From Salinicola endophyticus (GTDB lineage Bacteria > Pseudomonadota > Gammaproteobacteria > Pseudomonadales > Halomonadaceae), in the NCBI RefSeq assembly GCF_040536835.1, contig NZ_CP159578.1, positions 3,658,001 to 3,722,000 on the forward strand: a stretch of 64,000 bases of DNA. The letters are read 5' to 3'. Positions within the stretch are counted from its first letter, which is position 1. Every line of letters begins with the position of its first letter. Below the pieces are notes generated by a model. The model did not search any database. It worked only from the letters and a program-made list of their open reading frames with translations, and was not told the origin of the DNA. Below, piece by piece: positions 1 through 8,296 of this stretch. The position numbers and the translations under genes were made by a program.

Positions 1-1
1 C

Positions 2-841
2 ACCGAGGTCACCGTCAAGCTGCTGCCCAAGCCGCAGGTGGCCAAGGTGCTGATGGCCAGCTTCGACGACGTCGAGCGTGCCGGCAAGGCGGTGGGTGAC
101 ATCATCGCCGCCGGCTGCATTCCCGGCGGCCTGGAGATGATGGACAACCTGGCGATTCGCGCCGCCGAGGACTTCGTCCACGCCGGCTATCCGGTCGAGG
201 CCGAGGCGATCCTGCTGTGCGAGCTCGACGGCGTCGAGGCCGATGTCCACGCCGACTGCGAGCGCGTGCGCGAGCTGCTCGAGCGCGCCGGGGCCAGCGA
301 GATCCGGCTCGCCCGTGACGACGCCGAGCGTCAGCTGTTCTGGGCCGGGCGCAAGGCGGCCTTCCCCGCCGTGGGGCGCATGTCGCCGGACTACTACTGC
401 ATGGATGGCACCATTCCCCGGCGCGAGCTGCCGCGGGTGCTCAAGGGCATCAACGAGCTCTCCGCGACCTACGGGCTGCGCGTCGCCAACGTCTTCCACG
501 CCGGCGACGGCAACCTGCATCCGCTGATCCTGTTCGACGCCAACCGCCCCGGCGAGCTGGAGACCGCCGAGACCATCGGCGCCAAGATTCTCGAACTCTG
601 CGTCGAGGTCGGCGGCACCATCACCGGCGAGCACGGCGTTGGACGCGAGAAGCTCAACCAGATGTGCACCCAGTTCGCCGCCGACGAGCTGACCCAGTTC
701 CATGCGGTCAAGTTCGCCTTCGACGAACATCGCCTGCTCAATCCGGGCAAGAACATTCCCACGCTGGCGCGCTGCGCCGAATTCGGCGCCATGCACGTGC
801 ACCACGGCGAGCTGCCCCACCCCGAGCTGCCCCGCTTCTAG
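2..841 (+). CDS. glcD: Glycolate oxidase subunit GlcD, C-terminal part (5' end outside window)
   Basis: FAD-linked subunit of membrane-associated glycolate oxidase, which converts glycolate to glyoxylate with GlcE and GlcF. The reading frame is already open at base 2 and runs about 280 codons to a TAG at 839-841, so roughly the N-terminal 40% including the PCMH FAD-binding domain lies off the left edge. What is visible is the FAD-oxidase C-terminal domain: the HAGDGNLHP motif and the GEHGVGREK motif near the C-terminus are both intact. glcE follows 77 bases downstream, glcF and glcG after that, so this is the first visible gene of a glcDEFG operon. The stop codon overlaps the CTAG end of a small repeat element (838-891). 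The family assignment is secure. Confidence 0.95.
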   Translation, partial: TEVTVKLLPKPQVAKVLMASFDDVERAGKAVGDIIAAGCIPGGLEMMDNLAIRAAEDFVHAGYPVEAEAILLCELDGVEADVHADCERVRELLERAGASEIRLARDDAERQLFWAGRKAAFPAVGRMSPDYYCMDGTIPRRELPRVLKGINELSATYGLRVANVFHAGDGNLHPLILFDANRPGELETAETIGAKILELCVEVGGTITGEHGVGREKLNQMCTQFAADELTQFHAVKFAFDEHRLLNPGKNIPTLARCAEFGAMHVHHGELPHPELPRF

Positions 842-891
842 GGTTTGTGCGAGAAGTCAGCGAGCGAAGGTAGTTTTCGTACAAAGTCTAG
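838..891. repeat. Internally deleted copy of CTAG-ended palindromic repeat (copy A)
   Basis: 54 bases between glcD and glcE, bounded by CTAG at both ends, whose two halves match the two ends of the longer copies at 19743-19889 and 23826-24002, in inverted orientation relative to them. The halves are fused at an AGG trinucleotide that occurs at both matching positions in copy C, so a deletion between AGG repeats would produce it. The ends form an imperfect inverted repeat. The first CTAG contains the glcD stop codon. Confidence 0.75.
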
Positions 892-918
892 CTAGTCGTT
901 CGAGTCAGGAGATGCGTG

Positions 919-2049
919 ATGCCACACCCCCAGGACCAGCGCCCCGAGTTCACCCCTGCGGATCAGGCCGGGCCTACCCTGGATAGCGGCCAGGACCTGA
1001 GCAACGCGCTCTGCGAGCAGGTGCGCCAAGCCCACCGCGAGCGCACACCGCTGGTGATCCAGGGCGGCGGTACCAAGGCCTTCTACGGCCGCCGGGTCGC
1101 TGCCGAGAGGCGCCTCGCGCTCGGCGAGCATCAGGGCATCGTCCACTACGATCCGGTCGAGCTGGTGGTCACGGTACGCGCCGGCACGCGCCTGGCCGAG
1201 CTCGAAAGCGCGCTCGCCGCCAGCGGCCAGCGGCTGCCGTTCGAGCCGCCGCACTTCGGCGATGCGGCCACCGTCGGCGGCATGGTCGCCTGCGGTCTCT
1301 CCGGGCCACGCCGCCCCTGGAGCGGAGCGGTGCGCGACTTCGTGCTCGGCACCCGGGTGATCACCCATGACGGCAAACTGCTGCGCTTCGGCGGCGAGGT
1401 GATGAAGAATGTCGCCGGCTACGATCTGTCGCGGCTGATGGTCGGCGCCCAGGGCACGCTGGGGGTACTCGCCGAGGTCTCTTTCAAGGTGCTGCCGCTG
1501 CCGCCGGCGAGCGCCTGCCTGCGTCTGGAGATGGACGAAGCGCGCGCGCTAGACCGTCTACGCGCCTGGGGCCGCGAGCCGCTGCCGTTGAGTGGCGCTG
1601 CCTTCGCCGAGGGCGTGCTGCATGTGCGTCTCGAAGGGGGCGAAGGCTCGGTGGCATCGACCCGCGAACGCCTGGGCGGCGACGCCGATGATGCCACCTT
1701 CTGGGAAGATCTGCGCGAGCAGCGCCTGGCCTTCTTCTCGCCGCAGGACCCACGGCCGCTGTGGCGGCTCTCGCTGCCGGCCCGCGCCCGGCGCCCGGCG
1801 CTGAGCGGCGACTGGCTGTGCGATTGGGCCGGTGCCCAGCAGTGGCTGCGCAGCGACGAGCCCGCACCGCACGTGCACGAGACCAGCATCGCCGCCGGCG
1901 GCCACGCCACGCGCTTCGGCCCCGCGCCCGACGGCGCCTCGCCGTTCTCGCCACTGCCCAAGGTGCTGGCGCGCTATCACCAGCAGCTCAAGACGCGTCT
2001 CGACCCGCACGCCATTTTCAATCCCGGCCGGCTCTACGCCGACTGGTAG
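919..2049 (+). CDS. glcE: Glycolate oxidase subunit GlcE (FAD-binding)
   Basis: Second FAD-binding subunit of glycolate oxidase. The protein (about 376 residues, near the usual length of GlcE) has a PCMH-type FAD-binding domain: the QGGGTKAFYG segment near residue 50, the VTVRAGTRLAEL stretch near 90, GDAATVGGMVACGLSGPRR near 120, and GEVMKNVAGYDLSRLMVGAQGTLG-type residues near 160-175. It ends with the family's FNPGRLY tail. An AGGAG ribosome site at 907-911 fits the ATG at 919; a GTG at 916 in the same frame is an alternative. glcF starts 8 bases after the stop, indicating translational linkage. Confidence 0.95.
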   Translation: MPHPQDQRPEFTPADQAGPTLDSGQDLSNALCEQVRQAHRERTPLVIQGGGTKAFYGRRVAAERRLALGEHQGIVHYDPVELVVTVRAGTRLAELESALAASGQRLPFEPPHFGDAATVGGMVACGLSGPRRPWSGAVRDFVLGTRVITHDGKLLRFGGEVMKNVAGYDLSRLMVGAQGTLGVLAEVSFKVLPLPPASACLRLEMDEARALDRLRAWGREPLPLSGAAFAEGVLHVRLEGGEGSVASTRERLGGDADDATFWEDLREQRLAFFSPQDPRPLWRLSLPARARRPALSGDWLCDWAGAQQWLRSDEPAPHVHETSIAAGGHATRFGPAPDGASPFSPLPKVLARYHQQLKTRLDPHAIFNPGRLYADW

Positions 2050-2057
2050 GAGCCACC

Positions 2058-3314
2058 ATGCAGACACAATTCACCGACGCCGCGCGCGAACGGCCCGCGA
2101 TCCGCGAAGCCGACCGCATCCTGCGCACCTGCGTGCACTGCGGCTTCTGCAACGCCACCTGCCCCACCTATCAGCTGCTCGGCGACGAGCGCGACGGCCC
2201 GCGCGGGCGCATCTACCTGATCAAGGAGCTGCTGGAGAGCGACGCCGGCGACGACCAGGTGACCCGCGAGACCCAGCTGCATCTCGACCGCTGCCTCACC
2301 TGCCGCAACTGCGAGACCACCTGCCCCTCCGGGGTCGAGTACCACAAGCTGCTCGACATCGGCCGCGCCGAGGTCGACCGCCGGGTCGGGCGCACCCCGC
2401 GTGAACGCGCGCTGCGTCTGGGATTGCGCAAGGCGCTGGCCGAGCCCAAGCGCTTCCAGGCCCTGCTGGCCCTGGGCCAGACCTTCCGTCCGCTGGCTCC
2501 AGCCGCGCTGCGCGACAAGATCCCACCGCGACCGGCACCGCGCCGGGCACGCCCCGCGCCCGAGCGTCACGCCCGCCAGATGCTGATCCTGGAAGGCTGC
2601 GTGCAGCCCGGCCTGGCACCCAACACCAACGACGCCACCGCGCGCGTGCTCGACCGCCTGGGTATCGGCGTGCGCGCGGCGCGCGACGCCGGCTGCTGCG
2701 GCGCGATCGATTTCCATCTCAACGCCCAGGACACGGGGCGGGCGCGCATGCGCGCCAATATCGACGCCTGGTGGCCGCTGATCGAAGACGGCGCCGAGGC
2801 GATCGTGCAGACCGCCAGCGGCTGCGGCGCCTTCGTCAAGGAGTATGGCGAGATGCTCGCCGACGACCCCGCCTATGCAGACAAGGCCCGCCGCGTCAGC
2901 GAGCTGGCCAAGGATCTGGTCGAGATCCTGCGCGAGGAGGATCTCGAAGCGCTGGCCGGGAGTACCACCGCCAACGACGCCCAGCGTCTCGCCTTCCACT
3001 GCCCGTGCACACTACAGCACGCGCAGAAGCTCGGCGGGGCGGTGGAAGGCGTGCTCACACGTCTCGGTTTCGATCTCGCGCCGGTACGCGATGCCCATCT
3101 CTGCTGCGGCTCGGCGGGCACCTACTCGATCACCCAGCCGGTGCTGTCGCGCCAGCTGCGCGACGCCAAGCTGGAGGCCCTGGAGGCCGGCCAGCCCGAC
3201 ACTATCGTCACCGCCAACATCGGCTGTCAGAGCCACCTCGATGGCGCCGGGCGCACCCCGGTGCGCCACTGGATCGAGCTGGTCGACGAGCGTCTGGCCG
3301 CGCCCCAGGCATGA
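2058..3314 (+). CDS. glcF: Glycolate oxidase iron-sulfur subunit GlcF
   Basis: Electron-transfer subunit of glycolate oxidase, about 418 residues. Two ferredoxin-type [4Fe-4S] motifs are visible: Cys25, 28, 31, 35 followed by Pro, and Cys79, 82, 85, 89 followed by Pro. The C-terminal half has two CCG domains, with GCCGAIDFH and CCGSAGTYS segments, typical of GlcF and heterodisulfide reductase-like proteins. The ATG at 2058 lies just after the glcE stop, downstream of a TAGGAG stretch; the frame is open further upstream but only as a shadow inside glcE. It probably passes electrons from the GlcD/GlcE flavins to the quinone pool. Confidence 0.96.
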   Translation: MQTQFTDAARERPAIREADRILRTCVHCGFCNATCPTYQLLGDERDGPRGRIYLIKELLESDAGDDQVTRETQLHLDRCLTCRNCETTCPSGVEYHKLLDIGRAEVDRRVGRTPRERALRLGLRKALAEPKRFQALLALGQTFRPLAPAALRDKIPPRPAPRRARPAPERHARQMLILEGCVQPGLAPNTNDATARVLDRLGIGVRAARDAGCCGAIDFHLNAQDTGRARMRANIDAWWPLIEDGAEAIVQTASGCGAFVKEYGEMLADDPAYADKARRVSELAKDLVEILREEDLEALAGSTTANDAQRLAFHCPCTLQHAQKLGGAVEGVLTRLGFDLAPVRDAHLCCGSAGTYSITQPVLSRQLRDAKLEALEAGQPDTIVTANIGCQSHLDGAGRTPVRHWIELVDERLAAPQA

Positions 3315-3354
3315 CTCACAATCCCCTGTTGTCAGTTTCCCCAGGAGCCACACC

Positions 3355-3756
3355 ATGAAGACCCAATCCGTACTCGAACTCGCCGACGTCAACGCCCTGC
3401 TGGACAGCGCCCAGCGTGAAGCCGAGGCCCAGGGCTGGGCGGTCACCATCGCCGTGGCCGACGCCGGCGGCCATCTGCTGGGCCTGCGCCGGCTCGACGG
3501 CGCCGCCCCCTTCAGCGCCGGCATCGCCAGCGAGAAGGCCCGCAATGCCGCCATCGGCCGCAAGGAGACTCAAGTCTTCGAAGAGATGATCAACAATGGC
3601 CGCACCGCCTTCGTCAGCGCGCCCATGCAGGCGCTGCTCGCAGGCGGCGTGCCGGTGATCGTCGACGGTGAGGTGATCGGCAGCGTGGGGATTTCCGGGG
3701 TCAAGCCGGAGCAGGACGTACAGGTGGCCAAGGCCGCGGTGAAAGCCATCGGCTAA
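3355..3756 (+). CDS. glcG: GlcG/HbpS-family protein
   Basis: A 133-residue protein of the GlcG/HbpS family (PF03928), regularly encoded next to glcDEF. The family has a compact heme/cobalamin-adduct-like fold, but its role in glycolate metabolism is not settled. Visible family signatures are the VADAGGHLLGLRRLDGA segment near residues 40-56, the SEKARNAA helix near 65, and the GGVPVIVDGEVIGSVGISG stretch near 100. The start ATG is preceded by CAGGAG and comes 40 bases after glcF. It is the last gene of the operon; rluF converges on it with a 9-base gap. Confidence 0.9.
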   Translation: MKTQSVLELADVNALLDSAQREAEAQGWAVTIAVADAGGHLLGLRRLDGAAPFSAGIASEKARNAAIGRKETQVFEEMINNGRTAFVSAPMQALLAGGVPVIVDGEVIGSVGISGVKPEQDVQVAKAAVKAIG

Positions 3757-3765
3757 GCGCCCGAC

Positions 3766-4848
3766 CTAGCGCTTCTTGCCGCGCGGGCCCTTGGCGTTGG
3801 GCGCCCCTGGCTTTCCGCCGCGCCCCTTGGCGGCGGGCTTGCCGCCGGGTTTGCCAGTGACGCTCGGCTTGCCTTTCCCTCCGGGTTTGCCCTTGGCACC
3901 AGGCTTGCCGGCGGCGCCGCTCTTCGGGCCGGAGCGGGCGTTGGCGCTGCCGCGCTTCTTGGCACTGGCCGCTCCGCCTCTGGCAGCATCACGGCCGGCA
4001 CGCTTGCCAGCGGAAGACGGCTTGCTGCCGGGAGCGGACTTGCCACCGGCGCGAGGCTTGCCGGTCGCCGGCTTCGCAGCGCTGCCGCTGCGCGCGCGCT
4101 TGGGCGTGCGCTCCGGCTCGGCTTCGCTGCCGGAGTCGCGGGTCAACGCGATGAGCGTATCGATCTCCTTTGGCGTGAGATCCCGCCAGTCACCCAGCGC
4201 CAGCCCCTTGAGCGAGATGTTCATGATCCGGGTACGGATCAACTGCGTGACCTCGTAGCCGAAGTACTCGCACATGCGGCGTATCTGGCGGTTGAGCCCC
4301 TGCACCAGCGTAATGGTGAAGACGAAGGTCGACTCGCGGCTGACCTGGCAGCGCTTGGTCACCTGACCGAGGATCGGCACCCCCTGCTGCATACCCGCGA
4401 TGAAGTCGTCGGTGATCGGCTTGTCGACCGTCACCCGATAGACTTTTTCATGCTGGTTGTGCGCGCGCAGGATCTTGTTGACCAGATCGCCGTCGTTGGT
4501 CAGCAGAATCAGCCCCTGGGAATCCTTGTCGAGCCGGCCGATCGGGAAGATGCGCGCGCCGTGTTTGACGAACTCGACGATGTTGTCCTTCTCGCTGGAC
4601 TCGGTGGTACTGACGATCCCCACTGGCTTGTTCAGCGCGATCAGTACCAGATCCTCCGCCTCCCGCGGCTCGATCTCCTGGCCGTTGACCTTGACCCGAT
4701 CACCCGCCACCACCTGGTCGCCGGTGGTCGCGCGGCGGCCGTTGATCCAGACGTTGCCCTGCTCCACGAAGCGATCGGCCTCACGGCGTGAGCACATGCC
4801 GCTCTCGCTGATGTACTTGTTGATCCGGGTCGATTGTCGTAGCGCCAT
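3766..4848 (-). CDS. rluF: 23S rRNA pseudouridine synthase RluF, with long Gly/Lys-rich tail
   Basis: Pseudouridine synthase of the RsuA/RluB/E/F family; E. coli RluF modifies U2604 of 23S rRNA. The N-terminal S4 RNA-binding domain starts at residue 9 ([17 protein letters not shown]) and the catalytic Asp lies in [10 protein letters not shown] near residue 105. Stretches such as [20 protein letters not shown] and [15 protein letters not shown] agree closely with E. coli RluF rather than RluB. From about residue 245 to 360 the protein is a low-complexity tail of Lys, Gly, Ala, Ser and Pro with many GKPG-like units, probably disordered and RNA-binding; it is considerably longer than the basic tail of E. 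coli RluF. Confidence 0.93.
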   Translation of the reverse strand: MALRQSTRINKYISESGMCSRREADRFVEQGNVWINGRRATTGDQVVAGDRVKVNGQEIEPREAEDLVLIALNKPVGIVSTTESSEKDNIVEFVKHGARIFPIGRLDKDSQGLILLTNDGDLVNKILRAHNQHEKVYRVTVDKPITDDFIAGMQQGVPILGQVTKRCQVSRESTFVFTITLVQGLNRQIRRMCEYFGYEVTQLIRTRIMNISLKGLALGDWRDLTPKEIDTLIALTRDSGSEAEPERTPKRARSGSAAKPATGKPRAGGKSAPGSKPSSAGKRAGRDAARGGAASAKKRGSANARSGPKSGAAGKPGAKGKPGGKGKPSVTGKPGGKPAAKGRGGKPGAPNAKGPRGKKR

Positions 4849-4866
4849 AAGGGGTCGTCCAGCCAG

Positions 4867-4887
4867 AAAAAAAGATGCCTCGGCATC
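4867..4887 (-). terminator. Rho-independent terminator just upstream of rluF
   Basis: On the minus strand a GATGCC stem, two-base loop and GGCATC are followed by seven T residues. It lies 110 bases after the IclR gene stop and only 18 bases before the rluF ATG, so it either ends the IclR transcript or acts as an attenuator in the rluF leader. A second GATGCC copy about 34 bases upstream could pair alternatively with the GGCATC arm. Confidence 0.7.
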
Positions 4888-4996
4888 GCTCGAGTAGCCA
4901 CCGGTGAAACGGCATCACCCGGTGACCGCGCCTAGTTTGACGCTTCAGTCGCGCCGATAAAACCGGCGTCAATTCGAGGTGTCCGCCCCGGCGGTA

Positions 4997-5662
4997 TCAG
5001 AGAGGAATGAGCCCGCGCGGCCAGTCGCGTGACAGACGCGCCGCGGCCTCGATCAGCAGTGGCGCGTGGTGGACCTCGATCCGCGCGTCGATCCGCGCAC
5101 TGGGCCCGGAGAGTGACAGCGCGCCTCTCAATTCACCCTCACCATCGTAGACAGCGATCGCCGCCGTCGACAGTCCGGCCTGACGTCCACCCTGGGAGAG
5201 CGCCAACTGCCCCGCCGGCAGCTCGCCACCCAGGGCCTGATCGATGGCCTCTTCCCCGATTGGCAGGCGCACGCCCTCGTCGAGGTGGTGGCGCAGTTCC
5301 AGGTGGCCGTTCTCGCGCAACCGACAGATCCTTGCCTCACCATCGCGTACGTGGAACGCCGCGGTCTCTTCGCTGGCATCACGCAGTGCCACCAGCACCG
5401 GCCGGACCAGACGCTCCAGCTGCGGCCCCTCCACTGCCAGCGGCGCCAGCGTCAGCACCGCCGGGCCGATCCGATAGACCCCGCGCTCGTCGCGCGCCAC
5501 ATAGCCGAAATGTTCGAGCGAGGCCATCAGCCGCAGGATGGTGCTCTTGTAGAAGCCGGTGGCATTGGCCAGTTCGGTCAACGTCAACTCGTGCCGATCT
5601 CGCGAGAACGCGCCAAGCAGCGTCAGGGCGCGCTCCACCGCCTCGACTCGTCGTTGTGCCAT
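4997..5662 (-). CDS. IclR-family transcriptional regulator
   Basis: A 221-residue IclR-type regulator: N-terminal winged helix-turn-helix at about residues 8-70 (LTLTELANATGFYKSTILRLM is the recognition region) and a GAF-like effector domain behind it containing RIGPAVLTL. The start at 5662 gives the normal MAQRRVEAVERALTLL beginning; the frame is open further upstream without homology. The effector domain is rather short for the family (usually about 250 residues in total). It is separated from the glc operon only by rluF, so it may control glycolate genes, but the sequence does not prove this. The divergent GST gene starts 158 bases away. Confidence 0.88.
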   Translation of the reverse strand: MAQRRVEAVERALTLLGAFSRDRHELTLTELANATGFYKSTILRLMASLEHFGYVARDERGVYRIGPAVLTLAPLAVEGPQLERLVRPVLVALRDASEETAAFHVRDGEARICRLRENGHLELRHHLDEGVRLPIGEEAIDQALGGELPAGQLALSQGGRQAGLSTAAIAVYDGEGELRGALSLSGPSARIDARIEVHHAPLLIEAAARLSRDWPRGLIPL

Positions 5663-5819
5663 GGAGACTCTCTTCACCGGAATGGACCATCGATCAGCGA
5701 CGAATGTTGCGTCAGACGAAACGCCATTGCAACGCGAAGCTTGGCATGTAGGCGCGCGACGCTTTCCCGCTCCCACCGGCTCAGCGCATACTCGTGGCGA
5801 CACAGCCCTGGAGGTGGAT

Positions 5820-6509
5820 ATGACGTATCGGCTCTTTATCGCCAACAAGAACTACTCATCCTGGTCGATGCGCCCCTGGGTGCTGCTGCACGCGCTGGAG
5901 ATCCCCTTCGAGGAGGTGATGACCCCGTTCGAAGGGGACGGCAAGCAGGCAGCCTTCGCCGAATTCTCACCCACCGCCAAGGTGCCCTGTCTGCATGATG
6001 GCGACAGCGCGGTGTGGGAGTCGCTGGCGATCATGGAGTACATCGCCGAAAGCCATCCAGCAGCCTGGCCGCAGGCGCGCGAGGCACGCGCCTGGGCCCG
6101 CTGCGCCAGTGCCGAGATGCATGCGGGCTTATTCGCGCTGCGCGATGAGTGCTCGATGAGCTGCGCCCTGCGCATCGAGCTGGGTGAACCCAGCGCCGCC
6201 CTCGCGCGGGATATTGCCCGCCTCGACACCCTGTGGCAGGAAGGCATCGCGCGCTTCGGCGGCCCCTGGCTGGCGGGTGCGCGCTTCACCGCAGTGGACG
6301 CGATGTTCGCCCCGATAGCAGTGCGCGTGCATGGCTACTGCATCTGCCTGGAGGGCGCGGCCCGCGACTACGCCGAGCGCCTGCTGGCGCACCCGGCGGT
6401 AGCGAGCTGGATCGAACAAGGTATCGCCGAGCCGTGGGTCGACGAGCCCCACGAGGCCGACTGCATCCGCGGACGTCGGGTACTCGCAGACCGCCGCCAG
6501 CCGGCCTAG
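5820..6509 (+). CDS. Glutathione S-transferase family protein
   Basis: A 229-residue cytosolic GST. The N-terminal thioredoxin-like domain begins TYRLFIANKNYSSWSMRPW, with the Ser-rich segment at residues 13-16 where the catalytic Ser/Tyr lies in this group, and contains the cis-Pro motif KVPCLHDG and the WESLAIMEYIAE glutathione gamma-glutamyl-binding segment. The helical C-terminal domain includes FTAVDAMFAPIAVR. The ATG at 5820 follows a GGAGGT ribosome site. The gene is monocistronic and divergent from the IclR gene. Its specific substrate cannot be deduced. Confidence 0.9.
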   Translation: MTYRLFIANKNYSSWSMRPWVLLHALEIPFEEVMTPFEGDGKQAAFAEFSPTAKVPCLHDGDSAVWESLAIMEYIAESHPAAWPQAREARAWARCASAEMHAGLFALRDECSMSCALRIELGEPSAALARDIARLDTLWQEGIARFGGPWLAGARFTAVDAMFAPIAVRVHGYCICLEGAARDYAERLLAHPAVASWIEQGIAEPWVDEPHEADCIRGRRVLADRRQPA

Positions 6510-6859
6510 CGTTTCGATGCATGGCCGTCTCGTTCGCTGTGATGGCCATGCTGACTGGCGCCTGCGCTCATGCGTCAGGCGCTGATCATCTCTGACTCAG
6601 CACTCCCCCCAGCCGCTCACTTCCTTCACGACCAGCCTCCTCGCTGCTCGCCATGGCTCGTGCCTCACGTCGCCTCGCCGCCCATTACCGCTCTTATCAC
6701 CCAAATCGATCTGTCGAGCTCTGAATGATGCGGTCGCCTTTCCGGCATGCCTCTGTGATGACTTTTCGACCTCTTCGGCTTGAGTCGCACACATTGTATG
6801 CTGTATACAATTTATTGACGCACACCGCATAACAAGCTCAATAACGTTCGAGGTGTCCC
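6510..6859. other. Intergenic region, 350 bases
   Basis: Between the GST and NhaC genes. It holds a weak stem-loop (6558-6582, GCGCCTG/CAGGCGC arms) and the 6793-6811 palindrome with a TTGACG box at 6815-6820. A 90-codon frame on the minus strand (6597-6869) has no recognisable features and I do not consider it a gene. Confidence 0.5.
6793..6811. promoter_or_regulatory. Probable GntR-family operator
   Basis: A 19-base palindrome with perfect 7-base arms ATTGTAT and ATACAAT around GCTGT; the right part contains the core TGTATACA. Palindromes with TATAC cores are typical targets of FCD-type GntR regulators, and one is encoded as the last gene of the downstream operon (9239-9904). It lies 49 bases upstream of the NhaC start, partly over the likely promoter, so repression of the operon including its own regulator is plausible. 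Confidence 0.55.
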
Positions 6860-8272
6860 ATGAGGCCACAATCTGCCCGTCGTCCGGGCCCGGTCGCGCT
6901 CTGCCTGATTCTCGCCAGCTTCGCCGCCATCATGTCGACGGTGCTGCTACTCAAGATGCCCGTCGCACTGGCGCTGTTCGCTGCCTGGTTTGCGATGTTC
7001 GCCATCGGCAAGGGCCTCGGCCACGCCTATGACTCGCTCCAGCAGGGTGCATTCGACGGTATTCGCAGCGGCCTCGAGGGGGTGATGATCATCATCACCG
7101 TCGGCGCGCTGATCGGTGCCTGGATCGCAGCTGGCATCGTTCCCAGCGTGATCTACTACGGTGTTGCCCTGATCGACCCGGCCTGGTTCCTGCCCGCCGC
7201 CTTCCTGATCTGCGCCGCAACCGGGCTGGTGACCGGCACCTCGTTCGGCGCCGTGGGCACCATCGGCATCGCCATGATGGGTATCGGGCACGGCTTCGAA
7301 CTGCCGCTACCGCTCGTCGCCGGCGCGGTGATTTCCGGCGCCTACGTGGGCGATAAGCTCTCGCCCCTCTCCGATACCACGGTACTCACCGCCTCGCTGT
7401 GCGAAGTGCCGTTGATCGAGCACGTGCGCTCGATGCTCTACACCGGCGTGCCCTGCGTCACGCTGACCACGCTCGGCTTCGCCCTGGCCGGGAATCACCT
7501 TTCCCGTAGCGGCTATGACATGCAGCAGGCGGACGCGGTCATGGCTCAGCTAGATGCGCACTTCATGCTCTCTCCCTGGTTGTTACTGCCGATACTCGCC
7601 ACGCTGGTGCTGCTGGCACTGCGCAAGCCCGCGCTGCCAGTGATCGCGATTGGCGCCGTGCTCGGCGTGCTCTGTGCCTGGCTGGCTCAGGGCGCCACGC
7701 CACTGCAGGCGGTGACCACGCTGTATGCCGGCAATCAGGGCGACTACGGCTCGGGCTATCTCGCCAGCATCCTCAATCGCGGCGGCATCGTCTCGATGCT
7801 ACCGGTGATCGCCATCGTCATTTTCGCACTGGGGCTGGGGGGTCTGATGGAGCGTATCGGCGTCCTCGATACCATCGCCACCGCGCTCACACGCATGGTC
7901 CACCGCAGCACTGGCCGGCTGACCCTGGCCACCATGGCATGTGGCTTTTTCGGCACGATCTTCGGCGGCGCCGCCTACGTGGCGATCTTCACCGCGGCCT
8001 CGATGACACGAAACATCTACGACCGGCTCGGGCTGCAGCGGGTGGTGCTGTCGCGCAACGTCGAGGCCGGCGGCACGCTCTCGACCCCAATGATTCCCTG
8101 GACCAGCGGCGCGGTGTTCATGGCCACCACTACCGGTGTTGCGACCACCGATTACCTGCCGTTCCTCTGGTACCACTGGCTGGTGATGGTGTTCTCGCTG
8201 CTCTATGGCTTCACCGGCTTCGCCATGTGGCAGCGGCCGCAGCCCGCCCCGGAAACAGAACCCGCCGCCTGA
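6860..8272 (+). CDS. NhaC-family Na+/H+ antiporter or related organic-substrate antiporter
   Basis: A 470-residue inner-membrane carrier with about 11-12 hydrophobic segments. Family signatures are GTSFGAVGTIGIAMMGIG, GAVISGAYVGDKLSPLSDTT (the most diagnostic NhaC motif), and GGLMERIGVLDTIA plus SRNVEAGGTLSTPMIPWTSGA in the C-terminal half. NhaC members include Na+/H+ antiporters and substrate-coupled relatives such as the malate/lactate antiporter MleN. The context (aminotransferase-like gene 24 bases downstream, then a GntR regulator) suggests a transported amino or organic acid rather than pure sodium homeostasis; that is inference. The ATG at 6860 gives a short basic N-terminus before the first membrane helix. 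Confidence 0.9.
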   Translation: MRPQSARRPGPVALCLILASFAAIMSTVLLLKMPVALALFAAWFAMFAIGKGLGHAYDSLQQGAFDGIRSGLEGVMIIITVGALIGAWIAAGIVPSVIYYGVALIDPAWFLPAAFLICAATGLVTGTSFGAVGTIGIAMMGIGHGFELPLPLVAGAVISGAYVGDKLSPLSDTTVLTASLCEVPLIEHVRSMLYTGVPCVTLTTLGFALAGNHLSRSGYDMQQADAVMAQLDAHFMLSPWLLLPILATLVLLALRKPALPVIAIGAVLGVLCAWLAQGATPLQAVTTLYAGNQGDYGSGYLASILNRGGIVSMLPVIAIVIFALGLGGLMERIGVLDTIATALTRMVHRSTGRLTLATMACGFFGTIFGGAAYVAIFTAASMTRNIYDRLGLQRVVLSRNVEAGGTLSTPMIPWTSGAVFMATTTGVATTDYLPFLWYHWLVMVFSLLYGFTGFAMWQRPQPAPETEPAA

Positions 8273-8296
8273 CCGTACAGCATGGAAGGAAACCGC

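Noticed and set aside
1761..2057. Upstream extension of the glcF frame
   Set aside because: It is an out-of-frame shadow of glcE; the Fe-S protein homology starts at 2058.
6597..6869. 90-codon frame on the minus strand between GST and NhaC genes
   Set aside because: No ribosome site, no recognisable motifs, and it runs over the operator and promoter of the NhaC operon.
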